Positions 53,725 through 62,434 of a stretch of DNA of 64,000 nt are shown here, one piece after another. Every line of letters starts with the position of its first letter. The first letter of the stretch is position 1. Source of the stretch: Halalkalibacter sp. APA_J-10(15) (GTDB lineage Bacteria; Bacillota; Bacilli; Bacillales; Bacillaceae_D); the NCBI RefSeq assembly GCF_023017105.1, contig NZ_JALKEV010000010.1, positions 1 through 64,000 on the forward strand, in the 5' to 3' direction. Below the pieces are notes generated by a model. That model was not told where the DNA came from. It searched no databases and saw nothing but the letters and a program-made list of their open reading frames with translations. The translations under genes were made by a program, and so were the position numbers.

Positions 53725-53904
53725 GTCTTCGTAATTTGATCGTACTAGACTTTCATTAAGCTATTGTTTAAAACGTGTAAATTTTCTATGAAATTTTCTT
53801 AATACACTTTTTACAAATAGCATTAAACCCTTGCATTATACCGATTTCGATATAAAAAAATAATCTCTTTCTATAAATTAAAATCATTTAATAGTTCAAA
53901 GAAT

Positions 53905-53913
53905 GGTATACTC
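53905..53913 (+). promoter_or_regulatory. Extended -10 promoter of the GntR gene
   Basis: TGGTATACT is an extended -10 element (TGn plus TATACT, 5 of 6 matches) 30 bp before the start codon. No clear -35 box. Confidence 0.5.
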
Positions 53914-53943
53914 AAAATAAAAAGAGGTCTAGAGGTGGATAAA

Positions 53944-54675
53944 ATGTCAAAGAAAACATTAGACAAACCTAGTTATTTAGTGATTAAAGAACAGATAGAA
54001 GACATGATCACATCTGGCCAATTAGCAATTGGGGGAAAACTACCCTCAGAAATGCAAATGGCCAAATCCTTTCACGTTAGCAGAGAAACGTTTCGTTCCG
54101 CGATAAAGTTATTAGAACAAGAAGGAAAAGTAAATGTGAAGCATGGCGTTGGTACATTTGTTACAACACCTCTACCAAACATTGATAACAGTTTAGAAAA
54201 ACTAACGAAGATCGGAGAATTAATCCAGTCAGCAGGATTAATCGAAGGAGAAAAAAAGGAGTATTCCGATGTCGTACCGGCTACAAGAGAATGGGCAGAC
54301 TATTTATCTATTAATGAGGGAGAACCCATTGTCCAACATGAACGTATTCGTACTGCAAACGGCGAACCTGTCGTCTGCTCATTGAACCTTATGCCAAAAT
54401 CCATTGTAGGAAATGTATTCGAACAAGAGGAGCTACATGGTTCCTTAACAGAGTTCCTAGAGAATAACTGTCACATTAGAACCGTACGTAGCGATACTGA
54501 GCTAGCCGTCCCTCTTCATATTGACCGCTATTGTCAAAAGCTACTCATCCACCCTCATACGACGGTTATGCAAATGATACAGTTACATTACGATGAGCTA
54601 AACAGACCAGTAATGCTGAGCTACGACTACTTGCGCAATGACATTTTCAAATTCAGGATTAGAAGAACGCGTTAA
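53944..54675 (+). CDS. GntR-family regulator, HutC/UTRA type
   Basis: A protein of 243 residues. ATG 53944 lies 6 nt after AGGTGG; GTG 53935 with AAAGAGG is the alternative. The winged HTH (about 10-75) has the motif LPSEMQMAKSFHVSRETFRS and the wing HGVGTFV. The UTRA effector domain (about 95-240) includes EPIVQHERIRTANGEPVV and RPVMLSYDYLRND. It is divergent from the permease-sulfatase operon and probably represses it until the glycan fragment arrives. Confidence 0.9.
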   Translation: MSKKTLDKPSYLVIKEQIEDMITSGQLAIGGKLPSEMQMAKSFHVSRETFRSAIKLLEQEGKVNVKHGVGTFVTTPLPNIDNSLEKLTKIGELIQSAGLIEGEKKEYSDVVPATREWADYLSINEGEPIVQHERIRTANGEPVVCSLNLMPKSIVGNVFEQEELHGSLTEFLENNCHIRTVRSDTELAVPLHIDRYCQKLLIHPHTTVMQMIQLHYDELNRPVMLSYDYLRNDIFKFRIRRTR

Positions 54676-54690
54676 GGCCATTAGGAATGA

Positions 54691-54731
54691 AATACCCTCA
54701 ACTATTAGAATCACTAACAGTTGAGGGTATT
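54691..54731 (+). terminator. Terminator between GntR and the iron lipoprotein gene
   Basis: AATACCCTCAACT pairs perfectly with 54719-54731; inner bases ATTAG/CTAAC extend the stem. It lies 15 bp after the GntR stop and can also serve the convergent gene. Confidence 0.88.
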
Positions 54732-54753
54732 AATACTAATGCTTGATGCTTTT

Positions 54754-55677
54754 TTAATCTAAAAAGTAACCTTCAAATATATCAAGTAAATACTCAAGTG
54801 TGATCGGGTCACTATAGGTCGATGCTTTACTATTAATTTCAATGACTTGATCGTTTTGAACAGCCGGCACGTTCTGCCATGTATTCAGTTCAAACATTGA
54901 ATCATCAGCATCCGGATTTTTACTTAAGACTATATAATCTCCAGCAAACTCAGGAACAGCTTCTAAAGAGAGTGTATAAACACCCGATTCCAGAGCCATT
55001 TCTTCTACTTGTTCAGGCATGTTCAGTTTCATTTCTTGATAAAGAATTTCTGTCCCACGTGCATAATCATCTCCAAATACATAAAGCTCATCATTTCCAT
55101 TTTCAAAAACAGAAACAGTCGCATCCTCACCGATTAGCGCTCTAACCTCATCTCCAGTTGATTGAGCGCGATTTTGAAAATCCTCTATCCATGCTGCCGC
55201 TTCTTCTTCTTTATTCAAGAGCTTCCCAATGTCAAGCTGCTGCGATAAATAGTCTAATGCACCCCAAGTGTAAACAACAGTCGGTGCAATTTTACTTAGG
55301 CTATCAAGATTCTCTTGCCAAGATCCGGCAATAATTAAATCCGGATTTAGTTCCTGAATTTTCTCCAAGGTTGCATCTGATACGATTTCAACGCCTTTAA
55401 GTCGTTCTGTAAATAGAGGATTAGCTTCTGTCCATTCATCAATTCCGACGATGTTTCCATCTAATGCAAGAACATTCGGTCCGTTAGTAAGGGCAACTAT
55501 TCTCTGCGGATTAGCAGGAACCTCAACTGGTCCTAGCTCTGACTCATACGTTATCATTTCAGCATCAGCCTCTGGATCACTTTCTTTCGAATTACTTACA
55601 TCTGTTGACTCGTCACTTCCACAAGCACTTAGAACGAGTATGAAAATTAACAACAATGAAATTAATAGCTTTTTCAT
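54754..55677 (-). CDS. Iron-siderophore-binding lipoprotein (FhuD/FeuA type)
   Basis: A protein of 307 residues with a lipobox LSAC at about residue 19 and an acidic spacer. The class III binding fold shows YESELGPVEVPANPQRIVAL, the first-lobe motif ELNPDLIIAGSW, a long linking helix and ending LDIFEGYFLD. It binds a ferric siderophore outside the membrane and hands it to a FecCD-type permease; no permease or ATPase gene follows, so it works with a transporter encoded elsewhere. A Fur box lies about 100 bp upstream. Confidence 0.88.
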   Translation of the reverse strand: MKKLLISLLLIFILVLSACGSDESTDVSNSKESDPEADAEMITYESELGPVEVPANPQRIVALTNGPNVLALDGNIVGIDEWTEANPLFTERLKGVEIVSDATLEKIQELNPDLIIAGSWQENLDSLSKIAPTVVYTWGALDYLSQQLDIGKLLNKEEEAAAWIEDFQNRAQSTGDEVRALIGEDATVSVFENGNDELYVFGDDYARGTEILYQEMKLNMPEQVEEMALESGVYTLSLEAVPEFAGDYIVLSKNPDADDSMFELNTWQNVPAVQNDQVIEINSKASTYSDPITLEYLLDIFEGYFLD

Positions 55678-55778
55678 TTGTACTTCCCCTTTTTATAATT
55701 TTAATCGTTTGTCATCTATCGAATAGATATCGATGATCATCAATATCTATGATAAGAGCTTCATATAGTATATAACAA

Positions 55779-55793
55779 TGAGAATCATTGTCA
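55779..55793. promoter_or_regulatory. Fur box
   Basis: TGAGAATCATTGTCA matches the 7-1-7 consensus TGATAATNATTATCA at all but two positions. It precedes the siderophore lipoprotein gene, so iron represses that gene. Confidence 0.82.
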
Positions 55794-55879
55794 ATTGAAT
55801 CTTTGAAAAATAAATAGCTTTCTTCTCATCATCAGACTTAAAACTCCTCTGATCTTTATAGTTTCTATTTATAAAAAAA

Positions 55880-55911
55880 CCTCAATCGTTAGCTGCTACT
55901 AACAATTGAGG
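55880..55911 (-). terminator. Terminator of the yndJ operon
   Basis: CCTCAAT-c-GTTAG pairs with CTAAC-a-ATTGAGG, with one internal mismatch. Read on the minus strand it is followed by TTTTTTTA. It lies 9 bp after the yndJ stop. Confidence 0.88.
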
Positions 55912-55919
55912 AACAGACA

Positions 55920-57614
55920 TTATTCATATTTATTTCTACTAATCCAATAATCAATCGTTAAAAAATGTTTTCCACACAACCACATACGATGGTTCGCTTT
56001 CAATATCGACTCACTACCGTCTTCCACCCTTAACTGAAAACGTTCATCAAGAGGCAAGCGAATCACAAACCATTTTGTGACATAATAAATGCCTTCATCA
56101 CCTTTCCCAAATTTATTCGGTTGACTCGTCAACACAAGACCATCGTCTCCGTGTTCAAACTCGTTATTTTCAAAGCGAAGAACGGCTGTCATTTGGCCGA
56201 GTGGAAGAGGCAGTGCGATGTTTAAATATTTTTTCTCTCCATAAGTATGATAAGAGTATGAGGCTACAAAAACAGCCTTTCCCGACTCTTTATCAGTTCG
56301 TATCCACGCGCGAGGTCGCTCTCTTCCATCTTCATTAGGATCTATCGCAATCAGCTTACTGTTTACTTCAAGCTCTTCCTTTTGATCATGTAATGGCAAA
56401 TCAATTTGCTCCATTTTTCTACTGATCCATTTATATAGCTTCGATAACAATCGAAATCCCTTATGCCAATATGTTTTTGATACTAGCTTGAAGGAAAGGG
56501 GATTCTCATAGAACTGTCTAATCTCATCATTCACTCGATGAGGATCAAAATCATATTGATCGAATAAACTTAAATCATCCATTAGCCCTTGGTAACGACT
56601 ATCAGCTTTTAATTGATTCCTCTCAAAAAAATTTGCTCCTATTTTCCACTTTCCTGTGATGTGGCTAAATGGGATTCCATATATGTTCATAGACATTTTA
56701 GGCAAGATTATTAGCCAGCCTAATACACCAATTAACACAAAGCCAAACGCATTACCAATTCCGTGTAATGTCACCATATCAGGGATAAGGATCAGGTCAA
56801 CTCGCAATAAGCGACCAAGTCCATAATAAAAGGCAAGAAACATCGTAAACAGAAGAATCAAACCCGATAAACTAATTAAAAGATACCCGACCAAATGTGC
56901 TTGTTTCTTTCGTACATATTTAATAACGAGAAGTGTATACATCCATAAACATAGTACAAACAATACAACAAAAGTAAATTCAACCAAACGAGAGTATGTA
57001 ATACCAACTGCCACACCTATCGGGCTAATCATGACCCCGATCGTTGCCAGCCGATAGGTTATAGGCATATACTCATTCTCCCTAAGCACTCTTCCTAACA
57101 ACCCAAGAAAAATAGGAGTCACAAAGGCTGAATAATGAAAATGAATGGCTGTTAATAGGATAATTAATGAACCAAAATTCATCACATCGATTCCAAATTG
57201 AGACAACGTAAACCAGCCACCGCCGAGCAAGAGATACATTAAGCCAATGTCAATACTCATCTCCTCAAGAAGTGCCAATCCCCTTGCCGCCAACCTAATG
57301 AATCCATAGACAAACACTATACCTGTCCACAATAACCAACCAACAGATACCATCCCAGCTAGTACCCCTGGTGAAAAGAAAAAAGATATAAATGCCATTA
57401 GTGAACCAACCGAAAATAAATGAACAGCGATTCTGTACGTTTTAAAGTATTCGCCATGACGATCCTTCGTTTCTGTCAAGTAAAGAATCAACGGTACGAG
57501 CACAAGTATGGAAAATAATAACAGTCGTTCAATTAGTCCGATATCAACAATAAAAAAAGACGCAAGCCAAACGGCAAGTCCAGCTATTGCTTGTATCATG
57601 ATCGTTCTTGTCAT
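55920..57614 (-). CDS. yndJ: YndJ-like multi-pass membrane protein
   Basis: A protein of 564 residues starting at ATG 57614 (AAGGAGAG). About eleven hydrophobic helices occupy residues 5-315; the C-terminal part (about 320-564) is soluble and beta-rich (KKYLNIALPLPLGQMTAVLRFE). The helices LLGGGWFTLSQFGIDV, TAIHFHYSAFVTPIFLG and VTLHGIGNAFGFVLIGVLGW are typical of the YndJ family. The His-rich helix motifs might bind a metal or haem. The gene order yndG-yndH-yndJ matches B. subtilis. Function unknown. Confidence 0.8.
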   Translation of the reverse strand: MTRTIMIQAIAGLAVWLASFFIVDIGLIERLLLFSILVLVPLILYLTETKDRHGEYFKTYRIAVHLFSVGSLMAFISFFFSPGVLAGMVSVGWLLWTGIVFVYGFIRLAARGLALLEEMSIDIGLMYLLLGGGWFTLSQFGIDVMNFGSLIILLTAIHFHYSAFVTPIFLGLLGRVLRENEYMPITYRLATIGVMISPIGVAVGITYSRLVEFTFVVLFVLCLWMYTLLVIKYVRKKQAHLVGYLLISLSGLILLFTMFLAFYYGLGRLLRVDLILIPDMVTLHGIGNAFGFVLIGVLGWLIILPKMSMNIYGIPFSHITGKWKIGANFFERNQLKADSRYQGLMDDLSLFDQYDFDPHRVNDEIRQFYENPLSFKLVSKTYWHKGFRLLSKLYKWISRKMEQIDLPLHDQKEELEVNSKLIAIDPNEDGRERPRAWIRTDKESGKAVFVASYSYHTYGEKKYLNIALPLPLGQMTAVLRFENNEFEHGDDGLVLTSQPNKFGKGDEGIYYVTKWFVIRLPLDERFQLRVEDGSESILKANHRMWLCGKHFLTIDYWISRNKYE

Positions 57615-57627
57615 CGTTCTCTCCTTT

Positions 57628-58317
57628 TTAAAGCAAGTTCAATGGTTTTTCTTTACGTGGTTTCACCTCACTCGGAAGATTCCCATTAAAGTCATAATAT
57701 TGAACCGTAAACGTTCCTTTATAGCCAAAAATCGTTCCGAAATAACGATTTTTCACATCCACTTCAATGTGATACCTATTTTGCTCATCATTAAACCATT
57801 CCTTCGCAGTTGCTTTTGCTGAGAAAAGACTTGGAAGTTTCAAAATTTTTTGCTCTCTATTAATAAACAGTGGCCCAGATACGAGCTTTATTCCTCCATT
57901 TGACAAAACGTCTATATCAAGTTTTGTAACTAAGTCCTGATCAGAACCTAAGTAATCTATAACCTTCTTCTGCTTTTCACTATAAACCATCGTTGCGTCA
58001 AAATGTCTAATTTGCTTAAAATGAAATCTTCGTATCCAAGACATGCAGTCCTGTCCAAATGAGTTCATATATGCATAATTCTCTAAGGAAAATGGAATAT
58101 TTTGTCCACGTTCTGAGAAAGTCAAATGTTTCATTCCCCCAAAATGAAGAAATGGGCGCATCCAGAAGCGGCCACCCCATATTTCATTCATGACTCCCTC
58201 GGCTCTGCTTGCCACAGCTTGTCCACTCGACAATGCAAACTTACGCTGAATTTTCGGATGTAAGTATTGGTAATCTTCTCCCAAAGCTCTTTCATAGATT
58301 GATGGCATTTTCTTCAC
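57628..58317 (-). CDS. yndH: DUF4166 protein (YndH-like)
   Basis: A protein of 229 residues. The GTG at 58317 overlaps the yndG stop (GTGA); an ATG three codons later (58308) is the alternative. DUF4166 features are the start MPSIYERALGEDYQYLHPKIQRK split between helix and strand, SWIRRFHF, and a beta-rich C-terminal half ending GTFTVQYYDFNG. Soluble and without known activity. Middle gene of the yndG-yndH-yndJ operon. Confidence 0.78.
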   Translation of the reverse strand: MKKMPSIYERALGEDYQYLHPKIQRKFALSSGQAVASRAEGVMNEIWGGRFWMRPFLHFGGMKHLTFSERGQNIPFSLENYAYMNSFGQDCMSWIRRFHFKQIRHFDATMVYSEKQKKVIDYLGSDQDLVTKLDIDVLSNGGIKLVSGPLFINREQKILKLPSLFSAKATAKEWFNDEQNRYHIEVDVKNRYFGTIFGYKGTFTVQYYDFNGNLPSEVKPRKEKPLNLL

Positions 58318-59225
58318 CTACTACGATCTCGTTTTCTCTTACAATGATCAGCACTCGGCAAATCCTTCAGATTCAAAATCATTAGTATTGAGTATCCAAT
58401 CATAGCCATTGTTAATGTTAGCGGATTGAATGGCGCCGCCAACAGATAAGCACTGCTCGTTAGAGCACCTACTCCTAAACAAATCAGCGCTACAATATTA
58501 ATAACATGCAACCACCAATACCGACCTAACCATAAAAACGATAACCCGAAACCTATTTGTAGCACTCCTAATATATAGAGGAACAACTCCTCTTGTCCTT
58601 GAAACAAACCAGTACCTTGTAACAGCTCTAACTCTCCCGCATCTTGAAACAATACTTTCGGTACTAACCCTTGGTATATCCAAATAAAAGCAAGCACAAA
58701 GCTAGCAATGATATGAAAAAGACTTCTCATCATCGACATTTGTGGCGAAATCCCCTTCTCCAGCCACAATCGTAAACAGTCAAAGCTCCAAGCAGTCGCC
58801 CATCCCATAAGGGGTTTAAATACAACATTCATTAATTTACCCAAATAGCCAAAACGAGTAGCATAATCATATTGCGTAAGAAAAACAATCCCATCACTCG
58901 TTTGTGTATATTTCCAATAGCCACTCCCTTCCACAATTAAAGAAAGCGGATGATTCGCCCAAAATTTCAATGATGAAACGCGCTCATTTTTTTTCATAAC
59001 TGTTTTAACACTTTCACCTGTTCCATTAATCGTTAATCCGCAGCCTATATTCGTTTGATATAGAAAATGCTGCGGGTCACCTTCATTTTCTTTCGGTAAA
59101 TAGGTGATGTTCGCAAAACGCAAATCCCACTGCTGATGTACATCCGGTTTTTGTGTATAGTCCCACAATTTCTCCATTTCAGTATTAATAAGTGTCTCCA
59201 CATAAATTGGCTTTGACTTTGACAT
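58314..59225 (-). CDS. yndG: SRPBCC domain fused to DoxX-like membrane domain (YndG-like)
   Basis: A protein of 303 residues. ATG 59225 is chosen because AAGGAG lies 6 nt upstream; ATG 59231 directly abuts it. Residues 1-150 form an SRPBCC/START-like lipid or ligand pocket (IYVETLINTEMEKLWDYTQ, GYWKYTQTSDGIVFLTQYDY); residues 165-290 have four helices like DoxX proteins. It is the first gene of the operon. The gathering of a lipid-pocket domain, DoxX, DUF4166 and YndJ points to membrane-lipid or redox functions, without direct proof. Confidence 0.78.
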   Translation of the reverse strand: MSKSKPIYVETLINTEMEKLWDYTQKPDVHQQWDLRFANITYLPKENEGDPQHFLYQTNIGCGLTINGTGESVKTVMKKNERVSSLKFWANHPLSLIVEGSGYWKYTQTSDGIVFLTQYDYATRFGYLGKLMNVVFKPLMGWATAWSFDCLRLWLEKGISPQMSMMRSLFHIIASFVLAFIWIYQGLVPKVLFQDAGELELLQGTGLFQGQEELFLYILGVLQIGFGLSFLWLGRYWWLHVINIVALICLGVGALTSSAYLLAAPFNPLTLTMAMIGYSILMILNLKDLPSADHCKRKRDRSR

Positions 59226-59240
59226 ATCCATCTCCTTATT

Positions 59241-59262
59241 AAATAATCAAAAAGGATTATTT
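59241..59262. promoter_or_regulatory. Inverted repeat just upstream of yndG
   Basis: AAATAATC and GATTATTT form perfect 8-bp arms around AAAAAG, only 16 bp before the yndG start. The position suits a repressor operator or an mRNA hairpin limiting translation. Confidence 0.45.
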
Positions 59263-59385
59263 GTTAGTGCGATTGTAACATACATTCTTTTCATTGAATG
59301 AATACGCTTATACATCCGTAACCCACAACCGAACTATAGAATAACAGACCGGATATCAATCACCGTATAAACGAACAAAGTGACA

Positions 59386-59562
59386 TTACCGCTCATTTAA
59401 TAAAATCATCCCAAGAGCCGTATAAATACTAGGATACTCAGCAAATACGTTATCACCTTCTTGATTAAGACAATATGCAAACATCTGTAAAGCAGATAGC
59501 AAATATGAAGAAGCTTCTTTATGAAGTTGGAAAGGTACAATGGTTAATGGAGTTTCTGACAT
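59386..59562 (-). CDS. Small hypothetical protein, 58 residues
   Basis: Read directly from the sequence: ATG 59562 to TAA 59386-59388, with GAAGGAGGTG as a near-perfect ribosome site 8 nt upstream. The peptide starts MSETPLTIVPFQLHKEASSY and ends ALGMILLNER. It is soluble with helical character and contains one Cys. No family recognised. It lies upstream of yndG on the same strand with a 160-bp gap and downstream of the GT2 gene. The strong site and full-length frame make it likely real. Confidence 0.65.
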   Translation of the reverse strand: MSETPLTIVPFQLHKEASSYLLSALQMFAYCLNQEGDNVFAEYPSIYTALGMILLNER

Positions 59563-59705
59563 AGGTAAGCACCTCCTTCATTTGAACATTTGACGTACTA
59601 GGAGGCGCTTATGAAAACAGTGCGTGGTTTCAATACGGTTTTACCCTGTAACTGATCATTTCGGCAAATTTCATCGATCGTAGCCGGTAAAGTACAAAAT
59701 CTTCA

Positions 59706-60722
59706 TTAATTAAATCCAATTAATTTCTGCGAGACTTTATAAACCCCAACTGAAACCATCCGACCTGGGCGACCAGGTAGATGAACAATTGGCCCTAATA
59801 AACCATATTTTAAAAAACCATACAAATGAGCATCTTTATTTTTAATATACTTCCAAAGCTCCTTTTTCTTACGAAGGTTTTCCTTTGTTCCCGACTTAAT
59901 TAACAGGAAGGTTGAAATGACCGTTACAATTTCTAAATGCTTTAACAGATAATGTCGGAGGTTCTCGTCTTTAATTTCATCGATTTGCACGGTCTCAATA
60001 AGAAGCTTATTCACCTTAATATGTTGGTCCACCCTTTTAATCATGATGCTTTCCTGAATAGATTGTCCTTCCCGACCAATATAGTATCGATAGAAATCAA
60101 CATTCACATAATACATAGTCTTCACATATGGAAGTGGTGTATACACATATAAATTGTCTACGTAAAAAGTATGCTTAGGTAGCTCTAATCCACACTCTCG
60201 TAACAGCTGAGTTCGATAGATTACGGAATGCATCAAGATATATTTCCCTTTTGGAAACTTCTTCATTTCATTCCAAGTAAACACTCTACCTTCTGGAAGT
60301 ACCTTATCATATTTAATAACTTTTTTATAAGTGGCACCTTCCTTTTCGTAAACAAAGTTACTGACAATCATATCAACTTGCTTCTCTTTTTCTACAAGAC
60401 TGTGAAGTGTGTCTAGTAACTTCAAATAGGCTCTAATATCAACCCAATCATCACTATCAACCACTTTAAAGTACACCCCAGTTGCATGTCTAATACCGGT
60501 ATTAACAGCCTCACCATGCCCACCATTTTCCTGATGTATTGTTTTGATGATCGTTGGATGTCGTTTCGCATACTCATCTGCAATCGCAGCCGTTTGATCC
60601 ACTGAGCCATCATTCACTATCAGTATCTCTACATATTCTCCTCCAGGCAACAGAGATTCAATACAATGCCTCATATACTCTGCTGAATTATAGCACGGTA
60701 TAACTACTGATAATAGTTTCAT
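59706..60722 (-). CDS. Family 2 glycosyltransferase
   Basis: A protein of 338 residues. ATG 60722 (AAGG, 10-nt spacing) or GTG 60728 may start it. The GT-A fold is shown by LLSVVIPCYNSAEYM, EILIVNDGSVDQT, ENGGHGEAVNTGI and the metal motif VVDSDDWVD. The C-terminal part (about 230-338) has amphipathic helices and no clear transmembrane segment. It adds a sugar to a surface glycan at the membrane. It is divergent from UDP-galactopyranose mutase; the donor might be UDP-galactofuranose, an inference from position only. Confidence 0.88.
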   Translation of the reverse strand: MKLLSVVIPCYNSAEYMRHCIESLLPGGEYVEILIVNDGSVDQTAAIADEYAKRHPTIIKTIHQENGGHGEAVNTGIRHATGVYFKVVDSDDWVDIRAYLKLLDTLHSLVEKEKQVDMIVSNFVYEKEGATYKKVIKYDKVLPEGRVFTWNEMKKFPKGKYILMHSVIYRTQLLRECGLELPKHTFYVDNLYVYTPLPYVKTMYYVNVDFYRYYIGREGQSIQESIMIKRVDQHIKVNKLLIETVQIDEIKDENLRHYLLKHLEIVTVISTFLLIKSGTKENLRKKKELWKYIKNKDAHLYGFLKYGLLGPIVHLPGRPGRMVSVGVYKVSQKLIGFN

Positions 60723-61112
60723 ATGCACACTACCTTTACATTTCGTCCTTTTCAGGCTCTAGCTAAACTAAGAAAAATTTCTACAACTTCTTCATTCATT
60801 TTACAACCCCTTTATCACTTAAGATAGAGGCTTTCTTAGTTTTTTATGTTTAATAACCACCTTTTTTACAAATTCATAACAAACTTAAGACATTATTAAG
60901 ATTAAAAAAGCCGTATGATGGCGATTCTATCATAATCACTGACTCATTTCTCATATGTACGCTTGAAAGCTTGGTACGTATTAGATTGTATAACCTGTTA
61001 AACATAAATAAGCTTGCTATTTTAAACAAAAGGATATTTGATATAATAAGAAAGAAATGAAGATGTGCAAACAAATGCAGACATTCAACCAGAAAATAAA
61101 GGGGACATTCGC
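60723..61112. other. Divergent intergenic region between GT2 and glf
   Basis: AT-rich and without coding frames of note. It contains a perfect -10 box TATAAT (61042-61047) for glf, without a clear -35 box, and long-range complementary tracts AACTAAGAAA and TTTCTTAGTT (near 60767 and 60831) followed by TTTTTTA. Nothing else is recognisable. Confidence 0.5.
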
Positions 61113-62219
61113 ATGTATGATTATTTAATTATCGGAGCTGGACTATTCGGCTCCGTATTCGCATACGAAGCTACAAAGAAAGGAAAATCATGCCTTGTCA
61201 TAGACAAGCGTGATCATATTGGAGGTAATGTGTATACAGAGGAAATCGAGGATATTCACGTACATAAGTACGGAGCACATATTTTCCATACAAATGACAA
61301 AGCCACTTGGGAGTACATTAATCAATTCGCTGAATTTAATCGCTACACCAATTCTCCGATCGCAAATTACAAAGGGGAATTGTACAATCTCCCTTTTAAT
61401 ATGAATACATTTAATAAGCTTTGGGGTGTAACGACTCCTGCTGAAGCAAAACGTAAAATCAAGGAGCAACGGGAAGCTGCTAACATAACAGAGCCTAGCA
61501 ATTTAGAAGAACAAGCCATTTCTTTAGTCGGTACGGACATTTATAAAAAGCTCATTAAAGGCTACACGGAAAAGCAATGGGGACGAGCTGCGACTGAGCT
61601 CCCAGCCTTTATCATTAAAAGGCTTCCTGTTCGATTTACGTATGACAATAATTATTTCAATGATCGCTTTCAAGGAATTCCTATCGGAGGCTACACTTCT
61701 ATCATTGAAAAAATGTTAAAAGGAATCGACGTTAAATTAAACATCGATTTTTTTCAAACTCGAGATGAATTAGAATCATTAGCACATAAAGTCGTCTTTA
61801 CTGGCATGATTGACCAATATTATGACTACCAATATGGTATCTTAGACTACCGTAGCTTGCACTTTGAAACGAGAGTGTTAAAGGATGTAGAGAATTATCA
61901 GGGGAATGCCGTCGTTAATTACACAGATAGAGAAACACCTTATACAAGAATTATTGAGCATAAGCATTTTGAATTTGGCACACAAAGCACAACTGTCATT
62001 ACAGAGGAATACCCGAAAGAATGGGAGCCTGGTGATACACCTTACTACCCCATTAATAATGCCCGTAATAACGAGATATACCGAAAATACAAAGCATTAG
62101 CTGACAAAGAAGCAAACGTTATTTTCGGTGGTCGACTCGCGACCTATAAATACTATGACATGCATCAAGTGATCGCTGCTGCTTTAACAACCGTACAAAA
62201 GGAATTTATCACTGATTAA
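61113..62219 (+). CDS. glf: UDP-galactopyranose mutase
   Basis: A protein of 368 residues. ATG 61113 is chosen because AAAGGGGAC lies 6 nt upstream; the frame extends 16 codons further without family likeness. It converts UDP-galactopyranose to UDP-galactofuranose using reduced FAD. The FAD-binding motif YLIIGAGLFGSVFAYEA, the block GGNVYTEEIEDIHVHKYGAH (split across the flavin site), YTEKQWG and the ending GGRLATYKYYDMHQVIAAAL are all present. The gene supplies galactofuranose for surface polysaccharide, probably together with the divergent GT2. Confidence 0.95.
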   Translation: MYDYLIIGAGLFGSVFAYEATKKGKSCLVIDKRDHIGGNVYTEEIEDIHVHKYGAHIFHTNDKATWEYINQFAEFNRYTNSPIANYKGELYNLPFNMNTFNKLWGVTTPAEAKRKIKEQREAANITEPSNLEEQAISLVGTDIYKKLIKGYTEKQWGRAATELPAFIIKRLPVRFTYDNNYFNDRFQGIPIGGYTSIIEKMLKGIDVKLNIDFFQTRDELESLAHKVVFTGMIDQYYDYQYGILDYRSLHFETRVLKDVENYQGNAVVNYTDRETPYTRIIEHKHFEFGTQSTTVITEEYPKEWEPGDTPYYPINNARNNEIYRKYKALADKEANVIFGGRLATYKYYDMHQVIAAALTTVQKEFITD

Positions 62220-62256
62220 CAAGATGAAGGTAAGATCGAAAAGGAAAAACAAATGG

Positions 62257-62394
62257 GGCTGGGACAAAAGTATTTTCATAAGTGAGATACCGAATAAATC
62301 TAGAGTGGAGCACATTCACCGCTCCTGAAATATACTTCGCTACGTTATCTAAATGTTCGGATTCTCAGCTAAACACTTTTGTTTTGTCCCAGCC
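62257..62394. mobile_element. MITE-like element of 138 bp
   Basis: It is bounded by perfect 13-bp inverted repeats, GGCTGGGACAAAA at the left and TTTTGTCCCAGCC at the right, without any coding capacity inside. A smaller hairpin GGAGC/GCTCC lies near 62307-62325. The termini share the core GGCTGGGACA with the right end of the IS remnant at 875-889, so a related transposase could have moved it. Confidence 0.7.
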
Positions 62395-62434
62395 TCGCTT
62401 TTACGTTATCTCGTCTTTTTTCTCTTGATGAGAC

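Noticed and set aside
60767-60847. AACTAAGAAA...TTTCTTAGTTTTTT as a terminator
   Set aside because: The arms are about 55 nt apart and very AT-rich, so a stable hairpin is unlikely; no gene ends nearby.
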